Shown piece by piece: positions 1 through 9,445 of a DNA stretch of 64,000 nucleotides; the first letter of the stretch is position 1, and each line of letters starts with the position of its first letter. This stretch comes from Microbacterium sp. VKM Ac-2870 (GTDB taxonomy: Bacteria; Actinomycetota; Actinomycetes; Actinomycetales; Microbacteriaceae): assembly GCF_015350795.1 (NCBI RefSeq), contig NZ_JADKSH010000007.1, forward strand, positions 1-64,000, given 5' to 3'. A model generated the notes under the pieces. The model searched no databases and had not been told where the DNA came from. It saw nothing but the letters and a program-made list of their open reading frames with translations. A program made the position numbers and the translations under genes.

Positions 1-382
1 TTCGACACCCCAGCCGATAGGCTCCAAGCACTGTTGCGCTGACGGGTTGAGTTCACCCTCGCAGCCTTGAGGATCTCATTCGCCTTCCGTAGCTCGGCGT
101 TCTCTTTCCGCAGCCGCTTGATCTCCGCCGCCACCTCCGTTGTCACGCCCGGCTGGGCGCCCGCATCGACTTCCGCCTGCCGCTGCCACAGTCGCAGCGT
201 CTCCGGGCTCATCCCCAACAAGCCCGCCACATGCCGCGCCGCGCTCATCATCGTCGGGTGCGACGGCCGCGTCTCCGCAAGCATCCTGAGCGCCCGCTCA
301 CGCATCTCCGGCGAACACCTCCTGTTCATCGAGCTCCATCCTTGCTTGAAGAACGGAACGAAAGTCAGGCCGATTCACTACA
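1..382 (-). mobile_element. End of an IS3-family insertion sequence, continuing past the left edge
   Basis: On the minus strand the sequence from 382 leftward begins TGTAGTGAATCGGCCTGAC, with the TG tip expected of an IS3-type inverted repeat. It is followed after about 50 nt by an OrfA-like reading frame (start at 329). The element is oriented leftward and only this end is in the window, so the second inverted repeat, the OrfB integrase and any target duplication cannot be seen. The boundary at 382 is inferred from the TG tip alone. The OrfA frame loses family resemblance near 60, so the copy may be truncated. Confidence 0.6.
3..329 (-). pseudogene. IS3-family transposase OrfA (N-terminal part, probably truncated)
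   Basis: Reading leftward from the ATG at 329 gives MNRRCSPEMRERALRML..., a helix-turn-helix (HTH_Tnp_1) protein, then a coiled-coil-like stretch KRLRKENAELRKANEILKAA typical of IS3 OrfA, which binds the IS ends and multimerises. After ILKAA (about position 60) family members usually continue with an SAFFA-like tail before the frameshift to OrfB. Here the frame continues as RVNSTRQRNSAW..., which I do not recognise, and stays open to the window edge. It is therefore either a divergent tail or a copy broken near 60. A gene for the DDE integrase OrfB would have to lie further left. Confidence 0.6.
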
Positions 383-1199
383 GGTAGCCTGCTCGATGTC
401 AGCGGCGGTACTACGCTCAGCCCGAGAACTTCGCAGATTAGAAGCGTCTCAGAGCTCGCCCCACGATCCGGTTCCAGCACGACGCTGCGCGATATCGGTC
501 ATCCTGACGCCTCGCCTTCGGTATAGGTTCACGCTAAGCGCCGAACCCGCCCTACCCGTCGAACGGAGGCGCGCCTCCTCTGACTTCACGTCAAACACGT
601 TGAGTGTTCGGATCATTATCGACTGCATCAAACATGCCGCGAACTCGCGCACAGATACTCGCAGTTCTCGTCGCGTTCCTCACCGGCAACCTAATCGCCG
701 GCGCCATCGCACGGTCGGTAGTGACAGTCAGCCGGATAGACCGAGGATCGTCCGCGGAGTCGACATATAAATACGTAACGGTGTAGCCCGGAAAGGCTGG
801 TTCCTCCATCCAACAAGACACGAAGATACCGGGGTATTGGACCCGCGTCAGGACAGCGAGTCGAGACTCCATTGCGCGCCAGCGTAAACACGAGACGCCT
901 CTCGCGTTTTTTCCTCTATAGCACGAAACGGCTCACTTGCACCGAACGGCCACCGAAATACCCAACTGGCTCTCGACAATCGTCGGAACTCGTGGGTCAG
1001 CCCTTTGAAAGGCTTAATCGCTACGTAGCGTCGCATGTGCCGGGATATTCCCCGGTGAAGCGAAAGATGATTTCTTCTGGGATCCCGGATGAGGGCGTGG
1101 GAAAATACTCTACCTGCGGTCCTGCTGAGATCCCGACCCACGACGCGGTGATCAGGGCGCACCTGTCGCTCGAGCTCGCAATGATCCAGACGCTCCGTG
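383..1199. other. Gap with no confident gene
   Basis: This 0.8-kb stretch between the IS end and the immunity-like gene has no reading frame I would call. A 93-codon minus-strand frame (591-872) and a 67-codon minus-strand frame (1021-1224, overlapping the end of the 1200-1739 gene) have partly protein-like composition. Neither has a good ribosome binding site or a family I recognise. Decayed toxin or immunity gene fragments are common downstream of RHS genes and could explain the region, but this is inference. Confidence 0.35.
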
Positions 1200-1739
1200 C
1201 TATTCGACGTCGATCTGCCTCCACCGCTCTAGCAACGACCGATAGATGGAGTCAGCAAGTCGGGCTTCTAGACGGCGAGTAAGCTCGGACCGCACCTCTG
1301 CGTATGCGCTCATGATCCGCCTCTCGACCCGGTCCCGAGGAATCCCTTCGTCGAGGTAATCGATCAGAGCGATGAACTCCGAGAGAAGGCCAAAGTCGGA
1401 ATCCGACGCCAAGGCAAGCTTTGACAGGAGCGAGGCTGTCTGTTCTGCCGTCGGGGGCGGCGACGAAGCGAGCGTACAGACGACCGCGATCCAAAGGTAG
1501 GTTCGGTCGTCGGCGACCGTCCAGCCAACATCTGCCATCGCCTCGTCAATCAGGACATCGACTTCCTCGCGGCGCAGATCTTGAGAGACCGAAGCGGAAG
1601 CCAGCAAAAGTAGGCCGGCGGACTCCGGCGACTCGCCCAACCAGTTCGCTGACGCGCTAACTACATGGTCAGCGTTCGTCCACCCCAAACGGAACCGCGA
1701 GACTGCACACAACCACTCGACGGGAACCTCTGCGTCCAT
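1200..1739 (-). CDS. Putative immunity protein of the adjacent RHS toxin
   Basis: 179-aa soluble protein rich in Asp and Glu, with no signal peptide or membrane segment, predicted mostly helical. It lies 46 nt after the stop of the 2230-aa RHS gene on the same strand, the classic place for a cognate immunity gene. The start at 1739 is supported by a strong AGAAGGAGAT ribosome binding site about 8 nt upstream, so it can be translated independently. I do not recognise the family; it has none of the tryptophan-rich or SUKH-like patterns I would expect of SUKH or SMI1/KNR4 proteins. The role (binding and neutralising the RHS C-terminal domain in the cytoplasm) is inferred from position, size and acidity. 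Confidence 0.65.
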   Translation of the reverse strand: MDAEVPVEWLCAVSRFRLGWTNADHVVSASANWLGESPESAGLLLLASASVSQDLRREEVDVLIDEAMADVGWTVADDRTYLWIAVVCTLASSPPPTAEQTASLLSKLALASDSDFGLLSEFIALIDYLDEGIPRDRVERRIMSAYAEVRSELTRRLEARLADSIYRSLLERWRQIDVE

Positions 1740-1785
1740 GGCTTAAATCTCCTTCTGAAACGCTGGGCGCCTCCGGCCCCAGGAA

Positions 1786-4700
1786 TCAATACTTGAGCTT
1801 GCCCTCGACTTTGCAACCGGTCTGTATGTTCTCGTACCAGTGCGCTTGTCCTACTCGGCCATCCGGGAAGCGGTGGGTGGTGCGTGCCGTCATCTTGGCC
1901 CAGTCGCCGGGTTCACCTCCATACTCGCTCGTCAACCGATCGACATCATCGATCCCTCGCCCATCTTCAGCGCCGGCCCCGGCGATCGAGCGTCCTTCTC
2001 CGGACATTCCTTCCTGGATAGCGAGGTCTTCCGAGAGACGCGCCCCCTGAGCAGCGCTCTCGGCATACTCCGCTCCGGCTTCTTCCGCTGCGAGACTTGC
2101 ACCCAGTTCGGTGCCGAGAGCGGCCTCGCCTGCCACCACGCCAACATCGCCCTCGGCTCCGACCAGGCTGATGGTCAACGCAACGCCGACGATGGCGAGG
2201 CCGATCATCCCCGCCAAATCCCACGTGTCATCCCACGACCAAAGGCCCAGAGGATCGGTCCGATTGAGCGGGTCGTTGCTCGCGTAGAGGTAAGCGGCAA
2301 GGGTGGCCCTCACGAGCGGATCAACACTCACGAATAGAGCGGTCGCTGGGTCGTAGTAGCGCGCTTGGAGATAAAGGAACCCTGTTTCCGTATCGGCGTA
2401 TGCGCCGGCGAACTGGATGGGTGTCGCGGTGCCGGAGTGTGTACTGACGGATCCCCACGCGGAGTATGAGTAGGAGCCGGTGACGGTGCCTGCCTGGTTC
2501 ATCAGCTCAGTCGTGGAACCGTGAGCGTCAGCGAAGTAGTAAGTCGGGCTGGATCCGCCTGAGGCGAACTGCTCGAAGGGTGTTCCGGTGGGTCCGTAAA
2601 CGTAGTTGGTCGTTCCGTCGCTGAGCAGCTCAGGGACCTTCCCGCGAGCATCCCACGTGAACGTCGCCGTGCTTCCCGACGCTGTCTTCGTTGCTCTGAG
2701 CCCATCGCCGTTATACGTGTAGGTGGCTGCGGTGGCGCCGGTTAGCGAGGTGAGTTCACCTGCAGCATTGTACGAGTACGTGGTCGCAGCGGTCCCGAAG
2801 GGTGCTTTGCGTGTGCGGTCGCCGTTCGTGTCGTACGAGTAGGTCGTCGCGCTGGCTGGTGCCGTCGTGCATGAGGGGGAGGAGACCGCGCTCGTGGTGC
2901 TCCAGCAGAGCCTGCCTGCCGGGTCGAAGGTCTGCGTTGCGGCGCCGAGTTTCGTCGGGTTTCCGACGTTGTCATACGCATAGCTCGTGGCAGTGGATCC
3001 GACTGTTGAGCTGGCCAGGTATTGGTTGGCGTTGTATCCGTAGCTCGTTGCCGAGCCGGGCGCGCCGGCCGAGGGCGTGGTTGCGTTGAGGTCGCCCGTG
3101 TTGTCGCGGCCGTAGGTGATCGTGCCGAGGGCTGTCGCTCCGCGGCTCAGTGCACTTGAGGTGGGCTGGTCGGCGTTGTCGTAAGCGACGGTCGCAGTGT
3201 CGCCGTTGCCGTAGCTGGTTGTGGTCGGCATCCCGTCAGGCGAGTACGCGAAGGAGGTGACCGCGCCAGCGGGGTCGGTCACCCGGTCGAGTTGCTCGAG
3301 CGTGTTGAAGTGGCGAGTGACGCCCGTACTGGCGCCCGGATACACGATGGTGGTGGTGTTGCCGGCCGCGTCGTAGCTGTACTTCGTGACGGCACCAGCA
3401 CCTGTCTTCACGCTGACAGGTTCTCCGAATGCGTCGTAACTGTAGGTGTTGGTTCCTGTCCCGTCAGCCATCGCGGTTCGGCGGCCGGCGGCGTCGTAGG
3501 TGTAGGAAGTTGCAGGGGTGCTGGTGCCCGAGTAGGTGATGCCTGAGAGTTGGCCGGCGTTGTCCCAGCTCTGCGTGGCGCTGTCGCCGTTCGGTTTAGT
3601 GGTGGTCTTCAGCCGTCCCAAGCCGTCGTAGGTGTAGGTGGTGTTCTTGCCGTCCTTGTCGGTCATCGTCACGACGCGTGCTTGCGCATCGTAAGCGTAG
3701 GTCGTGGTGTGACTGGCCGCGTCGGTGACCGTGTGTACGGTGCTGTCGGCGTTGTAGGCCGTCTGGGTGACGTCGGACGACGGTTGCTGAACCTTGACCG
3801 GCCGGTCGGCGGCGTCGAACGTGGTCGTGGTCGTGTGATTGTTACCGTCGGTCGTCGTGAGCTGGTTGCCGTCGGCGTCGAACGTGGCTTTCGATGTGTG
3901 GCCGAGCGCGTTGGTCGTCGTCGTCACATGGCCGTACGGGTCGTAGGAGAACGTCGTGCATCCCTTCGCGGGCGGGGTGCACCCCGGGGCGACACCGGCG
4001 GCCACCCCGACCGGTGCGACGGTGCTTGTCTTCCATCCGCGATTGGTGTCGTAGCCGTACTTCGTGACGTTGCCCTGGGCGTCGGTGGTGCTGGTCATGT
4101 CGCCGAAGGCGTCGTAGGTGTATGTCGTCGTGTAGGCGTTGGGGTCGGTGTATCCCGTGACGTTTCCGGGGTGTGCGGGGTCAGAGTATGCGTAGCTGGT
4201 TGAGCGCGCATACGAGGGGTTAAGCACGTCGTTCGCAGAATCCGCGCTCTGCCCCAGAAGCGTCACGAGGACCTTCGTGGGCTTCGCAGCAGCGTTGTAT
4301 GTGGTGATCGTCTGGAGACCCGTCGGGTCCGCTCGTTGGATGACGTTGCCGGCGGCGTCGTACTGAGTCGCGGTGGTGCGGCCGAGTCCGTCGCTGGAAG
4401 AGATCTGGTGACCGGCGTCGTCGTACGAGAACGTTTGCGTTGAGCCGTCGGGGTTGGTCTGGACGGATACGCCGAGAGTGACGGGGTCGTACGCGTAGGA
4501 CCATGTAGACGCCCCGGTCTGCCCGTATCCCTTCGTCATCGAGGTCAGCAGACCGTTCTGGTAGGTGTAGAGGGTCTTGTGGCCGACCGGGTCAGTCACA
4601 AGAGTCTGCCCCGCGCTGAGTCCAGCGGAGGAGTTAGGTCCGTACGTGAAAGTCGTCACGTCCCCGACCGGATCGGTTTGGGTGAGAACCCGCTCAGATG

Positions 4701-7700
4701 TGTCGTACGTCATGGATGTGACCGGCGTCGGGGATGCGGTCTTGCCGTAGTTCGCGGGTGACCGCTGCGAGCTCATCAGGTTGGCGGACGTGTACTGATA
4801 CTGCGTGTGGTCCTGATCGCCGTTCGTTCCGCCTGTGCGGGTGGTGCCAACGCCGTACACGTCGGTGAGGTCGCCGGCGGTGTTGTAGACGTAGTCGACT
4901 TCCTGTGCTGCGGGTGAGACGACCTTCGTGATGTGGCTGCCTGTCCACGTGAACGTGTAGGCGCGCCCGGCGGGATCTGTCACGGTGTGCAGGTGCCCTG
5001 AGGAGTCGTATGCGAGGGTCGTCGCGTACGGGGTCGACGCTGCGCGTCCGGCCGGGTCGCTGATCTGCTGCAGCCGCCCAGTCGTCACGTCAAATGTGAA
5101 CTGGTCCGTCGAGTGGCGTGTGAACACGTACGTGGACCCGGACTTGACGAGGGTGGCGTCGAACCGTGGTGCGGACGGCGTGTAGTGGCCACTGCTGTCG
5201 ACGGTGAAGGGCACCGTGGAGCCGTCTTCCTGGTGCACCGTGACGCTGCCGCCTGACCCGGTGGTGGCGCTCATGCCGTAGTTGAAGGACCATCCCCTCC
5301 CGAGCGGCCCATTGAGCGCAGAGGCTCCTGAAGGGCCGGATGGGTCCGCGAGCGATGAGCTGTACGTGCGAGTGAAGGTCAGCGCTTCGCCGAGCCCCGG
5401 TGTGTTCAAATCGGTGAGGGACTCACCGAAGTAGCCCGTAGCGGTGTCGACGGGGTCGCCCTCAGTCCGACGGACGCAGCCGCAGTTCACCCACGCGGGG
5501 TTCGACCCCTTCGGCGCGTCCTGAATTCCCGGGGGCCCACCGATGGGCTGGCCGGGAGTGCCGCCTTGCGGAACGAACGCGATCGCGTCGAACGCAACGT
5601 CATACTCACCAGCGGCCATCGAACTGGCGTTGCTGAGCTGAACGTTGCCGCCGTTCTGCATCGCGAAGGTGCCGATCGTCACCCATTGCTCGGACTCCCA
5701 GTCCTGGTTCACACGCATCTTCCACGGGGACGCTGAGCCGCCCGGGTTGATCGTGTAGACGACGTCGGTCGCGGTGGCGCCGGACTGCGGGATGTGGATC
5801 TTGACCTTGTAGTACTGCAGGCTCGGCAGGTTCGGCGTCCACGTGCCCGTGTTGATGAGGCTGGTCGAGCTGGCCGGCTCAGTGTGGGTGAAGAGAATAT
5901 GCCCACCGAAGCCGGACCCGAGCTGGTGCGTGTCGATGTTGCCGACCGGGTCACCCGAACTGTTCGTTCCCGGGCTATAGCTGAAGCTGCCTCCGTTGCT
6001 CCAGTTCATCCCGGCACAGCCCTGCCGATTCTGCGTGGGGTCTGCGAGGTCGTCAACGATGATCGACCCGGATGGAACTTTCGACGTGTCTTGATTGCAG
6101 GTGGGTGGGTACGGGTCGGTGTAACTTGGCTCCGTCGATCCGGCGCCATCCTCGTAGGCCGCTGTCGCGCACGTCGAGCTGCAGTTACTCACCCACGTGA
6201 CGGGCTGATGCCACCAGCATTCGGAGTCACTCAGGTTGCAGTAGCCACCGGCAGCGTTCGAAGGGTCGCAGTGATTGTCGCCCGAGCACATGCTGTTGAC
6301 ACCGGGGATCTGTAGCCAGCTGTTGCCACCGTGGTAGTCGGGGGTGTCGTAGGCGATGTATCCGTAGCGGATCAGGGGCGAGCCCATCCACCCCATGATT
6401 CGTTCTTGATACGGCCAGCTGGAGGGATGAGCAGCGTCGCCATATGTGTTCTTGAGGTACGGCGCGCGCGACGGGTCATAGTCCGGGTTGCGCGGATTGT
6501 TCGACCAGCCGAGTCCCCACGTTCCGTCGGGTCCCGCGCAGGTCGGGCTCGGCGTGCACCCGGAGGTGTTGCCGAACGCGGCTGTCGGCTGCACGCCGGT
6601 GTTGTACGCCCACGCGGCGAAGTACCAGTTCTCGAGGTAGCGCGGGTCGCCACCGTTCGCGGTGATACCCGCGTCGTAGAGCTGGTTCCACGTCGACTGG
6701 AGGATGTTCAGCCCGGCGGCGATGTTCTCCTCGTAGTCGACGGCGACTTTCATCTGTCCATGGTGCGAGATGGAGGTGTCATCTGCGTGCATGCCGGTCG
6801 TGACCTGTGCGACTCCGTAGCCGCAGTCCGCGTCGGGGTAGTCGATAGTGTCGATCGAATCCCCCGCGCCGTAGTAGTCGGCAATGAGTGGATCTCCCGC
6901 AAGACCGGGCAACGCGTGCCACGATGCCTGATTGAAGTTGGACTCCTGCGCTTCGATCGCGACCATCACCGACCGCGGCACCGTCGCCCAGTTATCCGAC
7001 GACGGATGTTCGAGCGCGATCGGCGAGAAGTCGTCACTCGGCGAGTACGAGACGAGCCCCATGCTCGCAAAGTTCGCAGGGCGAGCATACGCAGAACCCG
7101 AGAGAAGCCCCTGCTCAGCCATCTGCGTCGCCCAGTCGACCTGCGCATTAGAAGGCTGCATCGCTTGCAACGTGGGTTGCAAGCGTGGGATAGAGCACGT
7201 CGGCGTGCTCGCGCCGGAGGAGACAGCAGGATGAATGTAGGACGCGGTTGCCACAGAGACAGTCGAGGGTCCGACCTGGACGAACGCCGAACGCTTCACC
7301 TCCTTTGGCGCTGGCTGCGTAGACGCGTCGGACGGGCCGCCCGCACCAGGGAGCGCTGGACCCGTGGAACTGTCGCCCGAGGTCGGATCAGTTTGGACGG
7401 TCGTGTCCTTCGCATCGCTCGCTCCAGACACCTGAACGAGCGGCGGAGACACCTGCTGCGAAAGATCCGCCTGCGTCGTCGCGTTGTCAGGCTTCGTCGG
7501 TGGTGCGCCGGGACGGGGACCGAACGCGGCGGCGCCGTCCAGGGTGACGTTGTCGGCGCCAGCGGGCAGTTTCGACGCATCGACGCTGGTGACTCCCGTC
7601 GCGTCCGGGACACCGATGGCGATGTTGTGTCCGTTAGCGCCAAGGAACAGCTTCGCCCCAGCTGCGGAATCGCCGCCGTCCTTCGTCGCCTGACCACCCT

Positions 7701-8478
7701 TCTCGTGAAGCAGCTGCACGTGACCGTCATTGCCAGCACTGAGCAAGTCGATGCCGCCGTCCGCTGCAGGCCGCAGATCAAACGCTGCCCCACCTGCCGA
7801 GGAAAGGGCCGATGACTTCGCGGGCGCGTCGAGGCTGCCCTCTCCGGGCAGCGTCACAAGCGAGGTGCCTTCGGCCCCGACCATGCCGTCCCCCGCAGGG
7901 ATGACACTCGTCACCTGCCCGGCCACAACGGACTGCACCGTCTGTTTGCCCGATGAAAGGTCATAGCGGGTGGCAACGGTCGTAGCCTCGTTCGATCCCG
8001 GGTTGCTGGTGAAGACCGCAGAGTCATCGAGTCCGCACTGCGGCGAGTGGTACTTGAGCCCAACACCGGAGCCCAGAGCCGTTACCGAGCCTGAGCGAAG
8101 ATCCACGCCGTAGGCGTAGGCCCCGTGATCGCGTGCCGTGTTCAGATTGATAGCCGTCCCGGGAAGGACCGCAACAGCCGCAAAGTTGCCGTCCGCCGTC
8201 ACACACTGATACCCGTACCAGGATCCCGGGGACATGTCTGCGGGCCGCAGCACCGCGATGTCCTGCCACACAAAACCAGTCGACGCAGACGTCACGCGCA
8301 GGTGATAGCCGTCGGCTGCGCCCTGCCCATCCACCGCAACGCTCGTACCGGTGGGAGACGCCGATCCGTCCGCCTCCGGGCGAGGCGCCGCCTGCGCGGC
8401 AGCGAGCGGCGGGACACCGAGCCCTGACAACGCCAATGAAAGAGCGATGACGGCCGAAACCGGAAAGCGAATAGGCAC
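1786..8478 (-). CDS. Secreted RHS/YD-repeat polymorphic toxin with lysozyme-like and golvesin-like domains
   Basis: 2230 aa. A Sec signal peptide covers about residues 1-30 (ALSLALSGLGVPPLAAAQA). A low-complexity region precedes a lysozyme/SLT-like domain at about 490-640, with AIEAQESNFNQ holding the likely catalytic Glu near 510 and GYGVAQV near 556. A golvesin/xanthan-lyase-CBD-like beta domain follows at about 830-970, then a DUF6531 entry (GDPVDTATGYF, about 1005), YD repeats to about 2030, and the RHS core (FLYLQARYYDPATALFVSVDP, DPLGLW near 2080). Past the core come a hydrophobic Ala/Gly-rich stretch and a roughly 65-residue polar tip with GQAHWYENIQTG near the end, the presumed toxin. 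That tip resembles short RHS toxin tails, but I cannot name the enzyme. The start at 8478 has GAAGGAG upstream. The 179-aa gene at 1200-1739 follows as probable immunity. The RHS barrel and tip autoproteolysis are family knowledge, not shown here. Confidence 0.9.
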   Translation of the reverse strand: MPIRFPVSAVIALSLALSGLGVPPLAAAQAAPRPEADGSASPTGTSVAVDGQGAADGYHLRVTSASTGFVWQDIAVLRPADMSPGSWYGYQCVTADGNFAAVAVLPGTAINLNTARDHGAYAYGVDLRSGSVTALGSGVGLKYHSPQCGLDDSAVFTSNPGSNEATTVATRYDLSSGKQTVQSVVAGQVTSVIPAGDGMVGAEGTSLVTLPGEGSLDAPAKSSALSSAGGAAFDLRPAADGGIDLLSAGNDGHVQLLHEKGGQATKDGGDSAAGAKLFLGANGHNIAIGVPDATGVTSVDASKLPAGADNVTLDGAAAFGPRPGAPPTKPDNATTQADLSQQVSPPLVQVSGASDAKDTTVQTDPTSGDSSTGPALPGAGGPSDASTQPAPKEVKRSAFVQVGPSTVSVATASYIHPAVSSGASTPTCSIPRLQPTLQAMQPSNAQVDWATQMAEQGLLSGSAYARPANFASMGLVSYSPSDDFSPIALEHPSSDNWATVPRSVMVAIEAQESNFNQASWHALPGLAGDPLIADYYGAGDSIDTIDYPDADCGYGVAQVTTGMHADDTSISHHGQMKVAVDYEENIAAGLNILQSTWNQLYDAGITANGGDPRYLENWYFAAWAYNTGVQPTAAFGNTSGCTPSPTCAGPDGTWGLGWSNNPRNPDYDPSRAPYLKNTYGDAAHPSSWPYQERIMGWMGSPLIRYGYIAYDTPDYHGGNSWLQIPGVNSMCSGDNHCDPSNAAGGYCNLSDSECWWHQPVTWVSNCSSTCATAAYEDGAGSTEPSYTDPYPPTCNQDTSKVPSGSIIVDDLADPTQNRQGCAGMNWSNGGSFSYSPGTNSSGDPVGNIDTHQLGSGFGGHILFTHTEPASSTSLINTGTWTPNLPSLQYYKVKIHIPQSGATATDVVYTINPGGSASPWKMRVNQDWESEQWVTIGTFAMQNGGNVQLSNASSMAAGEYDVAFDAIAFVPQGGTPGQPIGGPPGIQDAPKGSNPAWVNCGCVRRTEGDPVDTATGYFGESLTDLNTPGLGEALTFTRTYSSSLADPSGPSGASALNGPLGRGWSFNYGMSATTGSGGSVTVHQEDGSTVPFTVDSSGHYTPSAPRFDATLVKSGSTYVFTRHSTDQFTFDVTTGRLQQISDPAGRAASTPYATTLAYDSSGHLHTVTDPAGRAYTFTWTGSHITKVVSPAAQEVDYVYNTAGDLTDVYGVGTTRTGGTNGDQDHTQYQYTSANLMSSQRSPANYGKTASPTPVTSMTYDTSERVLTQTDPVGDVTTFTYGPNSSAGLSAGQTLVTDPVGHKTLYTYQNGLLTSMTKGYGQTGASTWSYAYDPVTLGVSVQTNPDGSTQTFSYDDAGHQISSSDGLGRTTATQYDAAGNVIQRADPTGLQTITTYNAAAKPTKVLVTLLGQSADSANDVLNPSYARSTSYAYSDPAHPGNVTGYTDPNAYTTTYTYDAFGDMTSTTDAQGNVTKYGYDTNRGWKTSTVAPVGVAAGVAPGCTPPAKGCTTFSYDPYGHVTTTTNALGHTSKATFDADGNQLTTTDGNNHTTTTTFDAADRPVKVQQPSSDVTQTAYNADSTVHTVTDAASHTTTYAYDAQARVVTMTDKDGKNTTYTYDGLGRLKTTTKPNGDSATQSWDNAGQLSGITYSGTSTPATSYTYDAAGRRTAMADGTGTNTYSYDAFGEPVSVKTGAGAVTKYSYDAAGNTTTIVYPGASTGVTRHFNTLEQLDRVTDPAGAVTSFAYSPDGMPTTTSYGNGDTATVAYDNADQPTSSALSRGATALGTITYGRDNTGDLNATTPSAGAPGSATSYGYNANQYLASSTVGSTATSYAYDNVGNPTKLGAATQTFDPAGRLCWSTTSAVSSPSCTTAPASATTYSYDTNGDRTRKAPFGTAATTYSYNAAGELTSLTGATAATYTYNGDGLRATKTASGSTATFTWDARGKVPELLSDGTTNYVYGPTGTPFEQFASGGSSPTYYFADAHGSTTELMNQAGTVTGSYSYSAWGSVSTHSGTATPIQFAGAYADTETGFLYLQARYYDPATALFVSVDPLVRATLAAYLYASNDPLNRTDPLGLWSWDDTWDLAGMIGLAIVGVALTISLVGAEGDVGVVAGEAALGTELGASLAAEEAGAEYAESAAQGARLSEDLAIQEGMSGEGRSIAGAGAEDGRGIDDVDRLTSEYGGEPGDWAKMTARTTHRFPDGRVGQAHWYENIQTGCKVEGKLKY

Positions 8479-8848
8479 GCCACTCCTTCAATGCTAAAAA
8501 CGAAACACGCGTTCCGACGACAGCGGCCAACTCGGAACAGTAGAAATTCACGAAGAAAACAGCCGCCCGAAGCGGCCTAATTTATCCGCACATGGTTCGA
8601 CGGCGGCGCGCCACGAGGAAGAACCGTAGTGAACTACCAGTCGCCAAGCTAGCCCTGCGAGCGGTTCGCGGCTAGGCGGGCGGCTGAACTTTGCAATAGA
8701 GAGACCTATGAAATAGCTGAAGACAACCAATCCATAGATAAGGCAAACATTGCCGACAGATAGAAACGGCCCATCGACCTGCATTGAAATCGTCGTAGTA
8801 TCCAAAAGTCACTATTGCTGCATCGCCTATTGTCGCTAACGTCCCGCC
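8479..8848. other. Divergent intergenic region between the RHS toxin and the Tat-exported protein
   Basis: 370 nt, AT-richer than its surroundings, holding the promoters of the leftward RHS gene and the rightward gene at 8849. I could not place -35/-10 boxes with confidence. A minus-strand frame of 85 codons (8548-8805) has one plausible membrane helix (CLIYGLVVFSYFIGLSIA), but its TTG start has no ribosome binding site and I recognise no family. It could be a small membrane protein or chance. Confidence 0.35.
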
Positions 8849-9445
8849 ATGACCAATGAAATGGGCCGCCGCGGGTTTCTTATCGGAGGTGTCGCTGCCG
8901 CCATCGGCACTGGACTCTTCTTGGCCGAACCCGGCGCAAGTGCGAGCGCGGCGACGCAATCGTCGGCGCTCCCAAAACCAGTTAGTGCTGCAGCGAGCAA
9001 GGGCTTCACCGACCTCGCAGGGGTGAGAACGGAGTACTCAGCGGCAGTGAAGAGCTGGCCACTCGCGCTGCCCGCAGGCTATAGCCTCCCAACGGCGTCA
9101 CAGCTCCAGGATCCAGCGGACGGACCGGCCCAGTGGGAACGCGGCAGCGGGCTCGCGGAGGCGTACGGGTACTGGTTCACGCTGACAGCCGTGGCCGCCG
9201 TGGCCGCATCGCGCCGGGGAGACCTCTCAGCGAGCCAGGTTCACCTCGACACCTTGGTCAGCGCACAATCGTCGACGATCGCTCGATCCGTGATCGATGA
9301 CCCGGACGGGCTCGTCATCCGGGAGGTCATCACCCCCGCACGCAACCAGCAAGACTTCTCGAAGCTCAGCTCAGCATTCGGCCTCGACCGACTCGACCCC
9401 ACATCGCCCGTGGCGCGGATTGCTCGCGCTGCTGGCGACCTCTGA
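8849..9445 (+). CDS. Tat-exported hypothetical protein
   Basis: 198 aa. The N-terminus MTNEMGRRGFLIGGVAAAIGT has the twin-arginine motif RRGFLIG followed by a hydrophobic core and an Ala-rich cleavage region near residue 35, so the mature protein is probably exported folded through the Tat system. The mature part has a LPAGYSLPT segment and aromatic residues spaced through Ala-rich helices (EAYGYWFTLTAVAAVAA). The same layout appears in the product of 9936-10421, suggesting a shared family found in actinobacterial hypothetical proteins. The stop overlaps the ATG of the next gene by one base (TGATG), so the two are probably translationally coupled. Function unknown. Confidence 0.75.
   Translation: MTNEMGRRGFLIGGVAAAIGTGLFLAEPGASASAATQSSALPKPVSAAASKGFTDLAGVRTEYSAAVKSWPLALPAGYSLPTASQLQDPADGPAQWERGSGLAEAYGYWFTLTAVAAVAASRRGDLSASQVHLDTLVSAQSSTIARSVIDDPDGLVIREVITPARNQQDFSKLSSAFGLDRLDPTSPVARIARAAGDL

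Noticed and set aside
1021..1224. 67-codon minus-strand frame overlapping the end of the immunity gene
   Set aside because: GTG start without a ribosome binding site and no recognisable domain; kept only as a remark in the gap entry.
6331..7815. A 494-codon plus-strand frame within the RHS gene region, and other plus-strand frames such as 3550-4203
   Set aside because: They are antisense to YD-repeat and lysozyme-like coding sequence of the RHS gene; repeated Val/Gly/Arg patterns reflect the reverse complement of the repeats.
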